DNA from: Climacium dendroides
Lineage: Eukaryota; Streptophyta; Bryopsida; Hypnales; Climaciaceae
DNA length: 64,000 nt
Assembly: GCA_950106755.1 (NCBI GenBank)
Contig: OX467091.1
Coordinates: 8,511,538 to 8,575,537, forward strand
Direction: 5' to 3'
Under the pieces are notes generated by a model, which saw only the letters and a list, made by a program, of their open reading frames with translations, did no database searches and had not been told where the DNA came from. A program made the position numbers and the translations under genes. Of this stretch, positions 48,179 to 60,792 are shown piece by piece. How positions within the stretch are numbered: position 1 is the first letter of the stretch; each line of letters opens with the position of its first letter.

Positions 48179-48275
48179 TGACTGACTGACTGACTGAAAG
48201 GCCCTTTCCTTCGAATTCTCCGACTCTGACTGACGGAAAGGGAACGGACGGACGGACGGAAAGGGAACCGACGGA
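48179..48275 (+). repeat. Short-period tetranucleotide repeats (ACTG)n and (ACGG)n
   Basis: CTGACTGACTGACTGA is at about 48179-48196, and a GGACGGACGGACGGA run at about 48245-48259 is followed by related GGAAAGGGAAC steps. Confidence 0.75.
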
Positions 48276-48395
48276 AAGGAGCCAGTCCGGCCGGTAACGA
48301 GCTGACGTCCAGAAACGGATGAGCCACGATGATGACACGTGTAATACTCATTTAATAATAATGTGCTGCGTTGGCGGCAATACTTCGGTAAGGCG

Positions 48396-48508
48396 GAGAT
48401 AACCACTAACTGAATTTTAAACCTTTTCCACGTGTCGGAAACTTGTCCTGACCAATAAACTGGAGACACGTGGAAAAGGTCCAAAATTCATTTTCAGCTA
48501 GTGGTTGT
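48396..48508. repeat. Palindromic element with paired G-boxes
   Basis: CCTTTTCCACGTGTC at 48422-48436 pairs perfectly with 48465-48479 across 28 nt. Imperfect pairing continues out to AACCACTA and TAGTGGTT (about 48400 and 48500). Each inner arm contains CACGTG, the plant bZIP/bHLH G-box core. It may be a short MITE. Confidence 0.75.
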
Positions 48509-51239
48509 TTTTGTTTAAGATAAAAAAAATATATATATCTGGGGTAAGGTACCTTTTATGTCTGAATTTATTATTAAGTTTTTGAAACTGGTTGTAGGTG
48601 GGTTTTTTTTTAACGAATTTTCACAAAAATAAAACAATACAAATTATTTTTAGAGAGCTGAAGATTTTTTTCCTCTTTTTTTTCAGTGGAATGGATGAAA
48701 TTGCAAAATGCTACCACATCTTGGGATTATGGTCTGTTGTTGTTTCTATTTTGGATGAATGTGCATTCTTTTGGATGAATACTGATCTTTTCATCCATGT
48801 ATTATAGGTTTCGTCCATTTTTTGGGTGTAGATGGTTTTGTTACTCCATTGATGATTGTTTTTTTTGCCTAAAATAGATGAGAAAAAAACTCCCGGCTTG
48901 CCATTGGTTTCTTTGATTGAACAAGAAAGTTTTTGTTGTAGTCGATCAAAAGGAGATTGTCTTGTAGAATGCAACCATTTTTGGACATTGTATGAATAAG
49001 TCATAAAAAATTTAAAGTGTTGTACGTAAAGAGAGGTATTTGTAATATTGATTCTTGAAGCTCTCATGAATGGAAGTTGTACTTTTAGGCAAGAATTGAC
49101 ATGGGCAATTTTAGACACGTATTACAATTAGGTGCATCTTAAAATTGTTCATTTAAGCTTGATTTTATATTTAGATAGAGTCAGAATTACAGTTTGAAGG
49201 TATTTTTTGTAAAACATTTTGTAGAGAAACGTAAATCTATAATTATCAAAAATAACTATAATAAACTTTAGAATGTTTCTAATTTTTATGAAATTTTCAA
49301 AATCAAGACTTGAAAAATGCCTTTGATTTGTAAGGATAGTGATCAAAGAGATACTTCAATATGAAACACTGAAGAACTTATCAACACTTGGTTTTATAAA
49401 ATGAAAGGAAAACTTCTTGTGACTTTATGTCTTCTTCTAACTTTATATCTTCCTCTTAACACAAAAAGTGATTGTTATGATGTGGCCATATTAAAGGTGG
49501 AGGGGCCTCCTTTGATTGTTCATCCTAGGAAAATACGGGAGTGACAACTTGGTCAAAGGTACCTCAATCCAAAGCATTCAAGAATCAACATTTAGTGACT
49601 CAAACTCTTCCTCTAAACATGAATACGGAAAATGACTGTATGATGTTTCCTCATCAAAAGCACATTGTCCCCCATGTGATTGTTTATTCTGAGACAAGAA
49701 GGGAGTGACAACTTGGTCAAAGTCACTTTAATTTGAAGTATTTAAGAGTCAAGAGTTGGTTTTAGAAAAGGAAGGGATTGTTCCTTGCGACTTTAAATCT
49801 TCTTTGGAACACAAATTAGAGTGAACTTTGTGATGCAACCATATCCAAAGCCCATTTAAGTAGAAGTGAAGAAAATTCATATCCAATACTAAATTAGCTA
49901 AAAAATCTATCAATTTCTTACCATTGGACTTTTTTTATAGTGATGAAAACTATTGAATGATTAAATTTCTATATTAGTCTATTGAAAGATAATTAATATG
50001 TTGTGGTGATTTACTTGAAGTTCAAAATGCAAATCAAATTCAATTTTTGGAATTTTGGAATTTCCAAATTGGAGTAGAATTAAGACTTGATTAACTTCAT
50101 TTTTTCATTCAAGGTCACTAAATTCAAAGAATGTCATTTGTATAGGTGAAACACAAATTTAAAACACAAGGAACAAGAAGTTACTAAAATATATTTGAAA
50201 AATCATCTTTTATAATTCTTGAATTGAGCATCTTCTTTTATATAATTACACAAAAATAAAAAAATACCTCAATGAAGGAATTCCCACTGCATTCCTTTAC
50301 AAAGCCACTCAATGAAGTCTCTAAAAAATTGGACAAAAAAATAAAATTCCTCATGCTTTAATGTTCATTTGAAATTATTCAGATTTTTCAAGTATATTTA
50401 GCTTATAATATGTGGTAAAATAGTGGTAAGCCACATTCTTAGATCCGGCAACTTTTAGGAGACACTTGAAGAGCCTTGATTTATGCCACGATGTTCTATA
50501 CTATGATACACATGGAAGGGGAAAAATTCAGATATTTCAAGTATATTTAACTTTTAATATGAAAAAATTGCACTATTTTACCAAAATTCACAGCAATTTG
50601 AAATTTCCTCAAAAATCTAATCTATTAAAATAAAGTAATAAATAAATAAATAAAATTTCATTCATACATAGTTGCAAAAATAGTGCCCCAGATAGTGAAG
50701 GATTGTCTTGTTTGAAGGATTGTGGTCATGGGCCCGTCTTTTCAGGGTTATGTTCATCTCTGGTAACACTTCAAAACACCCCTACATGACAGAATTGAAA
50801 GGCGAACTGCTCAGGATTCTTCTACCTCGGACAAGTTCCGCATTCGAAGGTCGTGACAAGCGCAGTGAGATTCAAAGTCCAGGTTCAATTTCCAAGAAAT
50901 GATAGCCTGAATCCAATTCCTGTATTTCCGGGAATCACAGTTGCCATGTCAGATGAGAAAAATTGTGGTCTATCCACGGCTAGGCCCTCACATTGTCAAA
51001 TTCATCCACAATACTAACCGTGGTGTGTTTATTCAACTCACAGTGTTTCAAAAATTTACAGTCAGAAGATTCTAATATAAAGGTAATGCACAAAAGCTAC
51101 CAATGTCAAGGTTTTCAGACCACACGCTACGCTGTTGGGAGCAGAAAGTGGTTTGAGTTGATAAGGCTTGGGTTTCTGACGTCCTCTGGAAGACATCTCC
51201 TTACAACCATGAAGTTACCCCACGCAAAATCCACAATCT

Positions 51240-51790
51240 TGAGTATGTTTCAAATTTAGAAATATAGTGTGGGGCTACCTAACGGCTTTATACAGTTGCG
51301 TGCATGCTTTACTGTATCACTCCCAACGCGCTAAATTTGCATATGATATTCAAATGCACTTGGAACACTGATTTGACTAAAGAGTGTGACCTGAAAACAC
51401 TATCACTAACAAATGATCAATTCAGTGAACATGGAATTGACAAATTCTGATAAATATTCGGCATTTAGCTCTCTTCACTCGATGGCACCTTTTTCCACCT
51501 CCTCACTCGAAGCAGATCGACACTATACTCGACAATCTTTGAGCATGATTGTTTAATATTTAGAATACAGTGTGGGGCTATCTAATGACTGGTAATGAGT
51601 GCACATGCAATTTTGTATCACTCTAAAATTTCAAATCATTTTCAACAGCACTACGAACACTGATCTCAGATGTTATAGAGAGCACACTAACAAATCATCA
51701 ATTCAGGAGAGATGTAATCGACAAAACCTGATAAGCCCAGCGTCAGTTCTCTTTGCTCCTCCACTTGAAGCAGCCAAGGCCGCATATATT
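51240..51790 (+). repeat. Two-unit tandem duplication downstream of NdhT
   Basis: TTGAG.ATG.TT.....ATTTAGAA and AGTGTGGGGCTA(C/T)CTAA occur at about 51239-51285 and 51539-51585. Both are followed by GTATCACTC, GAACACTGAT, ACTAACAAAT.ATCAATTCAG, ATT/TCGACAAA and a CTCCTC.ACT.GAAGCAG ending. Diverged copies, period about 300 bp. Confidence 0.7.
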
Positions 51791-51872
51791 AAGGTATTCC
51801 ATGCGGCACTAATTTCTTCTAAGCCTGAGAAGATCTCCATGATGAATTGATAATAGTGAAGAGTCTATTTTA

Positions 51873-53687
51873 TTATGTTGAAGCATGACTTTTAAAAAAT
51901 ACTATAAATATAATCACAAAAATGCACATGAAAAGAACTAGGACATCGAACACAAGAGCTGTCGCAGCTTGACCACTGAGGGGCATGTTTCGACCGCCAA
52001 GGGTATCTATGTCCACGCGTTCGGGTCTCCTTTGGTTCTTCCTGCCATAGCCTTGCTGTGAGCTAATCGGATATCCGTAAAAATTCCCTTCGGTGTTCGA
52101 CACAATATTAGTCGCTAAACGGTTGTCGTAAAGGTTTCGCAGTTCTTGATTACTAAGGGTATCATACGCATCCTGCACATGGCACACCAATCACTCCTTG
52201 CTTGTAAACAATCAGGACAGGAATGCAAAGTTTTAACAGCATCCGAAATGGTCTCACCTTCAACCGCATAAACTTCTGAGCAGCAATTTCAAGAGGCAGT
52301 TGAGTTGAATCCGGATGGTACAGCTTCGATAAGCGCCGGTAGGCAGATTTTATCTCTTCCATATCGGCATCCGCGGATACGCCGAGGTACCTGCACAGCA
52401 TTATTTACATATTTTCAGAAACATTTACCAAAAACATTAGGGTTAAAGAACCACAGAAAACGGTCTGAAGGATGAAACAAAGCGTCTTCCAAGGTCATAA
52501 TCTCCAATTCTCAAGATGCAACGATCACGTAGAGTGATTATTAACGAACAAATTAGATAAAATGCGATCAATCAGGGTATACAGTTTTTGAACAAAACAA
52601 ATTCTTAGATTCTTTGGAACAAGTAATCCAATTGCAAAGTCTTTGCAACTACGCGAAATTCACCTCCTCACTAGAAGCCTCATTGATGTTACTCAACACC
52701 TAAAATTCAAACTCTGTTTCTTGACATGACATTCTTGCAAGACTAATATTCACAGTGCGATGAACTCGTTTCTCACGAGAAACACGCAGGCCTTGCAGTG
52801 AAGATCTACTAACAAATTCGAAAAATAAATTCAATCAGGATATCCTTTCGGAACTAAAACTAAACGCAATATATTCTTTAAAATTTGCAAACCTTCGCAA
52901 ACCTTCCCAACGACGCAGAATTCACAACCTGGCTGAAAGCCTAATTGATATCACGATTCACGAAAGACCTAAATTCGACCTCAAATTCTTGACATGGCAT
53001 GTCATGTCATATTTCGCGCAGGACTACGTGCGAGGTCATTGTCCAATTTTCACGACGTAACAAATGCGACTTTCACGAAGAACACACAGGCCATTGAGTG
53101 AAGATTCTCTAACAAAAATCAGTATATATCAATCAGGATGTAGATTTTTGAACAAAAATAAAACAACAAGCTCTTCAAACGAATTTAACCATTACCAAAG
53201 CCTTCGCAACAGCACGAAATTCACTACCAGCGAAGACTGTCAGGGAGTCTAATTGATGGCCCAAACCAAACCTCTGTTTCTTGACACGACATTCTCAACC
53301 TTCTTTCGTATTGCACAATTGCCAATCACAAAACTCAAACAAACGAAACAGAGGACCAGAACATCACCTGTAATGACTGTCCGAGGCCTGGTCAAGTAAT
53401 CCGGCATTACTCCAGCCACTCCTCTCCCATGACCTATTCTGCGCAGCACTCTCATCGTCCTCGTCATTGCCAATCCAGCCATCCGCCTCATTCGCCCAAT
53501 GTATTCTCGTATCCACATGCTTTTGATTCCCCCCATCGCCACTCTTACTCGTCGAATCACTGGACGTCGACTCTACAGCACACTGAACACGAAATGAATG
53601 CAGGTTCCGTTGTCGGCCGTGGCGATGGGGGAACGAAGCAGGGGTGCGACATGGCCGGAAGCTTGCAATCAGAGCGGTTGTTGCCAT
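51873..53687 (-). CDS. ndhT: NdhT / CRRJ, J-domain membrane subunit of the chloroplast NDH complex
   Basis: Subunit T sits in the electron-donor-binding subcomplex of the plastid NADH dehydrogenase-like (ferredoxin-plastoquinone) complex of cyclic electron flow. Exons on the minus strand are 53687-53368, 52390-52258 and 52172-51873 (753 nt, 250 residues, the same size as the Arabidopsis protein as I recall it). The N-terminal 40 or so residues (MATTALIASFRPCRTPASFP...) look like a transit peptide. Next is VDTRIHWANEADGWIGN (58-74), a signature of this subunit. The J domain runs from about 104 to 170 with HPD at 132-134 (YRRLSKLYHPDST). The C-terminal part carries DTLGGRNMPLSGQA and one membrane segment at about 220-244. 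Phases match at both junctions, and the acceptor before exon 2 restores HYR-YLGVS. Orthology is well supported by N-terminal, J and C-terminal blocks together. The gene is nuclear, and its first intron (0.98 kb) is made of tandem repeats. Confidence 0.93.
52440..53330 (-). repeat. Three tandem repeats (about 264-300 bp period) filling NdhT intron 1
   Basis: The anchors ATCAATCAGG / TTCAATCAGG recur at about 52568, 52831 and 53128, and TTCTTGACATG(A/G)CAT-like motifs recur at about 52719, 52987 and 53279. Between them, each unit repeats the order GAACAAAA or similar, a CTTCGCAAC-like motif, GAAATTCAC, CTAATTGAT and ACACGCAGGCC / ACACACAGGCC. The units are clearly diverged. Confidence 0.8.
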
Positions 53688-53689
53688 GC

Positions 53690-56250
53690 CGAATTTCTCG
53701 AGCTACTCCCGGACAGTAATTTCTTTTGATTTCGAGGGAAGATTTGTCAGTGAGAATTTGGTGTGATGGATTCTTGGGAGTATGTTGGAGCGCCGCTTGT
53801 GCCAATTGCTGTGGTCTATCTACGATGGCGATGGCGAGGAAGCTGAGAAACGAGCTGCAACACGAGCTGCAACACCAATTGGGATTCACCACACAACATT
53901 CACGTCTGGCCACACAAACAAAGAGAGGATTGCTGCCCATAGCAGCCTCAGTAATAACACTAGCTCACACTAATTTGTAACTCACACTAATGTGGGAATT
54001 GCATCAATTTTGGAGGTGCACTACCTAAATGAGGGTCAAATTCAACATAAATGAAGTCATTTTTATTTATTTTTATAAAGAAAAAAAGTGTCACATATCA
54101 TCTTGTGCTTGGTTTGAGGTGACATGGATCTTTCAAAATCTTGCATGGAGATTCAATTTTGGTGAGTCCTTGACCTTCATATATGGTGATATGGAAGTTC
54201 AAAACATTTTAGATAAAACATCACTATAATGTAGAGTCTACATTACTATAAAAAAAAAGAGATTTTTATACTATCTACATTAATGTAATAGTTATCCAAT
54301 TTCCACCAACAAATCATCAAAATCTTTATAGGAAAATTAGCCCAAAATTCATTCAATTAGTGAATAGGGATTTGATAATATAATTGAGCTTTTACTACAT
54401 GAATTGATTTTTAAATATGACAAGTCTTTTCTCTTGATGAATATATATTTACCAATCATATTTATAGAGATTCCTCCCTTGATTGTAGCATTGATATTTG
54501 TGCTCTTAGTAAAAATATTCATCAAGAGTAAAAACATATAGCATTTTCAAATCAATTAGTGTAATAACAATAAATTTCATTATTAGTGTACCATTCTTTG
54601 GTACCAAGTTTCACACTATTTAATTAAAGTAAAGTAAAAACAACCAAAAGAATGTGGAAATTACTATTCTAGACTTCTTTTTTTTTTTCCAAATTCTTGT
54701 ATTAATTGAATTTCATTTTAGTAAATGTCATCAACAATTTTGCAAATTTTAATGTAAATTTGGTTCCAATTGACCAAAGTAGTTAACATAATTGTGGATT
54801 TTTTTGGCTACTCACGGAATATATTAGAAATTTCCAAAAGCAACATGTCCTAAACTCCAACAATGGGTTAATTCCAACAATAGCCTTAATAGGAAACAAC
54901 ACATTTAGAACCTCGAAGCAACAAAGTGATGTATAAATACCAGTTAGCACTTGTAAATACACTTTGATGATCTATTCAAATTCTAAAGAGTCTGGCAATT
55001 TCTCATACTAACTTGGATTGCTAACAAGCAAACAATAGGAGTTTGTATTAAGGTACCTAATAGTTAAAGGTACCACTATCTCAAAATGGCAATTTCTCAC
55101 ACTAATTTGGATTACTAGAAGGCAAACAACAGGAGTTTGTATTAAAGTACATGACAATTTAAGGTGCCACTACCTTAACATCTCATCTTAAAGTATTCAA
55201 GTTCTAAATAGGAGACTAGCAATTTCTCATACTAATTTGAATTGCTAGTAGGCAAACGATAGGAGTTTGTATTAACCCATAAACAATATTGCAACCATTT
55301 TCTAGTTGATGAATGACAAAGGAATTTGTATTAATCCATAAACAATATTGCAACCCAACCATTTTCTGATTGATGAATGACAAAAAATCCTTGTGTGTAG
55401 GATAAAAGTGCAACTATTCATCCTTGGAATTTTGCATGAAAAGGAGAGGTCTTGTATAGTAGTTTGACTTCCAATGAGTGCTTTAAGAAATTTTTTTAAA
55501 CCAACTATTCACACAATGCCAAAAAAGATGATTTCCATGGTTGCAAGTCCATCCTTTAGCAAGGTCCCTACAAAGATGTTGCAAACCTAATAGTCTTGAT
55601 GGAAGACTTCATTGTTAACTATAGAAATAAAGAATGCACATATTGGTTCAATAATCAAAGTATTTTGGTTAACTACAAACACAAAGAATACACCTATTGG
55701 TCCAATGATCAGAGTATTTTGGTGACTACCTTGGTCATGCGGGGCTGCATCTTTCCAGGGTTAAACTCTGAAACAAGACGTTCATAAAGGTCTAATGGAA
55801 ATTTTGAACATGACCTGCTCTTTTCATTTTGGTGTCGAAGCACAAAATACTTCCAATGTCAATGCTGGTATTCACTGCTTCCCATCCACTAGATCCACAA
55901 GTAGGGCTCTACATTCTGGTCGTAATTCAGTACAACTTCACAAGCACGTATTCAATAGAGGAAAATGCCTTGCATTATTTTGGGCCTTCGATAGAAAGCT
56001 GAATCAAGGTTTAGGGTATAGGATTTGAGAGGGCTTTAGGATTTAGGGCTCGCCACATGACTCTCCCATTTGTTTGCAAATCCAGCCGGCTGTGCGATTC
56101 TGAACCCCCAAAGCTTTGTTTCAAGGTACTAGACTAAGTCCCTCTAGAAATTTCAAGTCATGTTGCCCACATTGCCTCCATTCTTGGAGTACAAGTTTTG
56201 AGCTCTACAGTTCAATTACATGGTTTTCTACTACAGAGCAAGGGAATGAA
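53690..56250. other. Spacer between NdhT and the MTP gene
   Basis: The first 300 bp is GC-richer and should hold the NdhT promoter. 54.0-55.3 kb is AT-rich, with a partly duplicated block (GCAATTTCTCA(C/T)ACTAA.TTGGATT..TA..A and GGAGTTTGTATTA) seen three times between 55.00 and 55.28 kb. One decayed MITE copy follows. 55.6-56.25 kb is 3' flank of the MTP gene, without a recognisable gene. Confidence 0.5.
55351..55565 (+). mobile_element. TTAA-bounded MITE family, copy F5 (ends lost)
   Basis: Contains GATGAATGACAAAAAATCC, GTGCAACTATTCATCC, CAATGAGTGCTTTAAG and GATGATTTCCATGG. Preceded by a partial duplicate of its left part (55262-55325). Confidence 0.65.
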
Positions 56251-56253
56251 TGG

Positions 56254-59200
56254 TCAAACCAGGTGCTGCCCTGTGTGCTCAGGATGGTGTGTGGACTCGA
56301 AGTCCAGGTGCACATAAGCTCGTTCCACCTCCACCAAAGCTTCCAGTCTATTTTGCAAGGATTCCCCAATATCATGGGCTTCTCGAAGATGCATGTCTTC
56401 GGGCAACTCTATGTCCACCTGCACCACAGACGTTTGCTACATCAAAGCACAGAAACAAACAGCAAACCCAATGGAAAAGACTACCGTAGTTTACATATAT
56501 TGGAAAATGTATCATTTAAAGAAGGTAGGATGCCGGAGTGCTTCACTAACGACTGAACGGGAGAATCAGGGTTTACTAAGAGGACACAATGTTCTACAGG
56601 TGGGGAAATCTCAAACCTCGACAAAGTACTGACTCCCAAATGTGTATGCCCGAACTGTGTCGATATGTTTAACTCGATCGTCATGGCTGAGTGTGATGAT
56701 CGTAATCTTGCGTATGAATTCTGGTGGCGCAGCTTGGCCAACCAATGATCCTGCACCCCAAGGATCCGGGAATCAATTTTTGTGACCGCAAGCAGGTAGA
56801 AAATGTATACAACCAAAATTGTTGGGGGACACGAGTAGTAAAGAAGAGGCGTTCTACATGGTATGGAAGCCAACCGAGTCCTATGAAATATAGAGGGTCC
56901 TAAAGTAACTCAAATGTCAATGAGATCAAACCCTATGGTAACCTTCTTTTGAAGAAACCCTAAATAAGGCAGCCCGGATGACCTGACAACCGTTCCAGCC
57001 TGATCACAAATCCTACTCACTCTGCTCCGCAGGGTTTGTGATTTATGAGGTTCTTCAAAGCATCAAGCCTTCGAGGAAGACGCCCTGATAGTATGTTCGG
57101 TTTCCTCCTCTGGGCCTCAAAGTAAAAATTATCCAAGTGTTGGTACCAAGACAAAATCATTCAGCAAACCTAATGTTTCAGCACGAGAAAGTCTCGATGC
57201 CTTTCCTCCATGATGATTCAAGCTTGTAAAACTTGATTAGAAAAAATTAAAACTGATTCTGGAAACAAAAAGTTCGAAAAGTTAAGGACCGTTGATAAAC
57301 CTGCATTCGCGAGAACAGTCTTGGACCATTCGAAGATGGTGAAGACCGCCAGAAGTAGAGCTCCAACGGGATCGATCCACCAGTAGTACCAATTTGCTAG
57401 CAATGCTGCTCCCACTCCCACGAGATTTGTGAGCGCATCGAAGCTGTGATCCTGCTTTCATCAACAACATGGGGCTAAACTTGATTAAGCTAGGCAAATA
57501 TTATTATACGCTAAGTTTCGTCAAGTGGGTATTTAGAGAAGAAGAGCCTAAAACCCAACAAGATTCCCCTGAAGTAACAACCGAATTTGTTACGGTCCTT
57601 GAGCCAACGTTGACCCCATTACCACTCATGTATCATCCACGTAACACATGAGCATCAAAGAAAAGCAAAAATATTTATCAGCCTTCCCATCTACCCAAGC
57701 TGGATTGACTTAGAATTTATTGCTACTTTCCAACAACTCTTATAACATCACTGAAATTAGGGATGGGCCGAATCTCTGTGACAGAAGATGGCAGGCAAGA
57801 AAATCTTTTAGCAACACTGGAACGAATAACGCTCTCCAATGATGTGCATGTTGCCCTACTATCTGTTGATTCTAAGAAATGAAAAAAATACTTTTTTCGC
57901 AATTGAATTTTCAATTTGTGACAAAATTAAAAATTAAAAAAAACACTTCCAGTAGCTTCCTTTTCTTTTCTGGTTCCTGAAAAAAGAAAAGATTCCCAAA
58001 GATCATTACAGAAATTTCTTGAAGATATATCAAAAGAGAATATGAACGATATGGTCCCCAAGTTCTGTGACAAGTTGTAGATAAGCCAAACGTTCACAAT
58101 CTATGTCAAGTAGCAATAGTACCATTTATAAGTGAAAAAACGTGAATAATGACATTATTGAGTGCAGGTGACACTGTTGAGAAGAATAGAGACAATTATA
58201 AGTCAAGGGTCACTATTCAGGAAACGATGAACATCTTCTTCGGGGACATTTCAAGCACATCACTCCAACGGCAAACGTTTACCTGTGAGTAAGCTTGCAC
58301 AATCGGACTTTCAAAAGTGCGACAAAACACAAACAAAGCAAGTTTGGCAGCAGTGGCGATTCCCATCACGACTGAAAGCCACACCAGTTCGCCCGAATTC
58401 ATTTTATGTACGTTATTTCCCTCCATCAGCTGCTCCACAGCTGTAATAAACACTTGGAAACCTGGAATACAGAATGCATGAATGAGTTCTTCTACATTTC
58501 TGGGATTCTAAGAAAGCACTAAAAAAATTGGGCAAGACTTCTCAAGAGCACACGCCTGTGCAAGAAGGTATTAGCCTCCAAGGAATGAATTACGTCATAT
58601 ATTATTGCAAATGAAAACGGGGAGTCTTATTACCGAGGGTGGCCATGATGGCTGCGAAGATGACAATGCCAACAGGTTGCACACGAAGCTTTCCAATTGG
58701 ATATTTATATACATTTTCACTGTGCATTGCCCATCGTGTGAAGAGAAGAATCACCCCTGCAAGAAGATCTAGCAAAGACTCCAAAGTAGATGCCACAATC
58801 GCAAGCGACCTGCTCTTTACGGATGCAAAAATCTGCACCCAGTGAAACACTCAGCTTAACAACACTACAAACCCGGAATAGAATTAATTACTGCGATGTA
58901 AGTAGCTATGTTCAAGAACGCTATGAACTCCAATTCAAAACAACAACCACGAAAAGCTCTAGATCTAAAATAGCCTAATTGTTGAGGCTAAAGAACGATT
59001 AAGGGTCATGACAAAAGAATAATACCTTGATAATGAGAAGCACAACATTGGCAGAATTGGAAAGGGTGATAGCCAGACTTTCATATCGCTCCTCTTTATC
59101 GCATTCTTGGTTTGCCTCCGGCCCACGCTCTACTTCTCTACACAAGTCCAACGTTTCTCTCTGAACTCGGTTGTACTCTCGCTTACCTACAATCCCACAC

Positions 59201-59654
59201 CACCATATCAACAAAACCGCAACCACTCTGAACCCTAAACCATCACCCTCTCTCAGCAATTAGTTGCTAAATTCTGCAATGTCCGGGCACATGCAGCATA
59301 TAATACAAAATTAGGGCAAGGATTGGCAGCCTGTCGTTGATCTAGATTCAACAAGATAGTCAAATCTTAATCACATAATTTCATACACTGAAATGAAACA
59401 GAATAAGCATCTTCAGACACATGATCTCATAAATTTTTGAGCTGCGAGTGAAGAAATTCGACGATACCTTCGCTGGCATCTGCAGAGTCGGTGAAAGCCT
59501 TGCCCGACATCATTCTATGGTACATGAACTGTGCTTTTCCTTTAAAGAGTCGCTCCGGAGCAGAAACCGAGGCAGAATCACCTCGCCCATTTCGAATCCC
59601 CAATTCTGGCGCATGATTTTCATCCAACAACGGAGCGGTGATCTGCTCCGCCAT
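56254..59654 (-). CDS. MTP: Cation diffusion facilitator, Mn-type metal tolerance protein (MTP8-11 clade)
   Basis: Proton-coupled efflux of Mn2+ (or related divalent cations) from the cytosol into the vacuole, prevacuole or Golgi. Eight minus-strand exons join in phase: 59654-59468, 59186-59026, 58832-58634, 58461-58283, 57451-57301, 57084-57021, 56686-56617 and 56418-56254 (1176 nt, 391 residues, close to the clade's usual size). Visible blocks: [17 protein letters not shown] in TM1; [17 protein letters not shown] (from about 132); [40 protein letters not shown] (243 on); [18 protein letters not shown]; and the C-terminal cytoplasmic domain [35 protein letters not shown] and [11 protein letters not shown]. 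The DxxxD pair in TM5 is intact (Asp243, Asp247). In TM2 the usual DxxxD reads ExxxD (Glu134, Asp138). After LANA the loop reads [17 protein letters not shown] and seems about four residues shorter than relatives. Exon 6 (64 nt) is the least certain, although its donor is a perfect GTGAGT. Confidence 0.92.
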
Positions 59655-60792
59655 AGTTTTACTGCCAACTAATTCCCTTGCTGCTCAATCCCGAACTTGT
59701 ATGCTACCCACAAATTTCCAAACCTAATCCTGGACACGATTGCAACACCGACCTCGTTACAAACCCGACGAATTCTTACAGGTGTACACTCCTTTTCTGC
59801 ACACCTCACACTTCATAAAATCCTATAAAATCAAAATATCTTATTCGCTGAATCTGGTCCTGGTCACGAAGGACACCCACGACACGAAAGTGACGAAACA
59901 AGTTTCACTCCTGCAGAGAAGAACGGAGTACCACAATAAAGGTCTACATACAAACCTACGAATAAGCGGAGTCCACTTACTGTTGTGTCGAATCATGCTC
60001 TGTTTGGAGAGCACATACGTGAACTTGATTGAGCCATCTTTCCTTTTTATCGCCAGAGGGTTGCAATCTGTCTCTTACTTTCTAAGTGGAACAGCGATCG
60101 GAGATGTTTCGCAGCCAGCTTAGCGCATCTCTAGGATCCTCTTGGCCATCGAAAAGCACATCACTAAGTACGTCCTGTCGCAAGGGTCTGCAAGTATTTT
60201 CAAACAGAGTTTCTTGGTTGGTTGCTTACGTTACAATCCTCAGTTGGAAATCGAAACCCACAACACAACGGCAACAGTGGTTGTCATTTTCGGAGGGACA
60301 TCCTGAAGGCCTTCTGAACGGAATGTCCTTCCAACAATGACATCTGTCCAATAATATAAACTTCTGGGTGCCCAGGGAAACAGTTGAATCCAAGTCCAAC
60401 TCCTGGGCTGCCACACAATTGGTGACTCAACAATGGAAAAGCGTATCCTTGAACTATGATAGCTATGGATCATGCCATACAGTGGGTTTCATAGCAGTCA
60501 CTTCCATCATTAGAGTCTTCTTGGTTTGTGGTGCACTCGGATTCTTCTGAGACTCTTCCACTCTACTATTGTTGGAAGTTTGTTTCCTATGATTTGGCTA
60601 ACAATTTCCAACATTGAAAATCGATTTCCATGCCTAGAAAATTGGAGACTCATCTTTATGCTACCATCAACGGAGAATCGTCTGTTCTAATTGAGAGAAG
60701 ATGGGATTTCAAAGTATCTAGCCCTCTCGGCCCATCTCTGAAACCCACTCCTGACACTCGCAAGTCCTCAAAATCAATCCAATCCAAGAGAG

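Larger units (their letters stand above)
45660..51860. other. Intergenic spacer between the 171-aa gene and NdhT
   Basis: Contains the degenerate tandem array at 46.3 kb, the G-box palindrome at 48.4 kb, decayed repeats at 48.7-50.7 kb and the duplicated block 51.24-51.79 kb just 3' of NdhT. No gene recognised. Confidence 0.55.

Noticed and set aside
59740..60550. Several overlapping plus-strand ORFs upstream of the MTP gene
   Set aside because: No domain, no consistent splice joins, and they cover the expected promoter and leader of the MTP gene.
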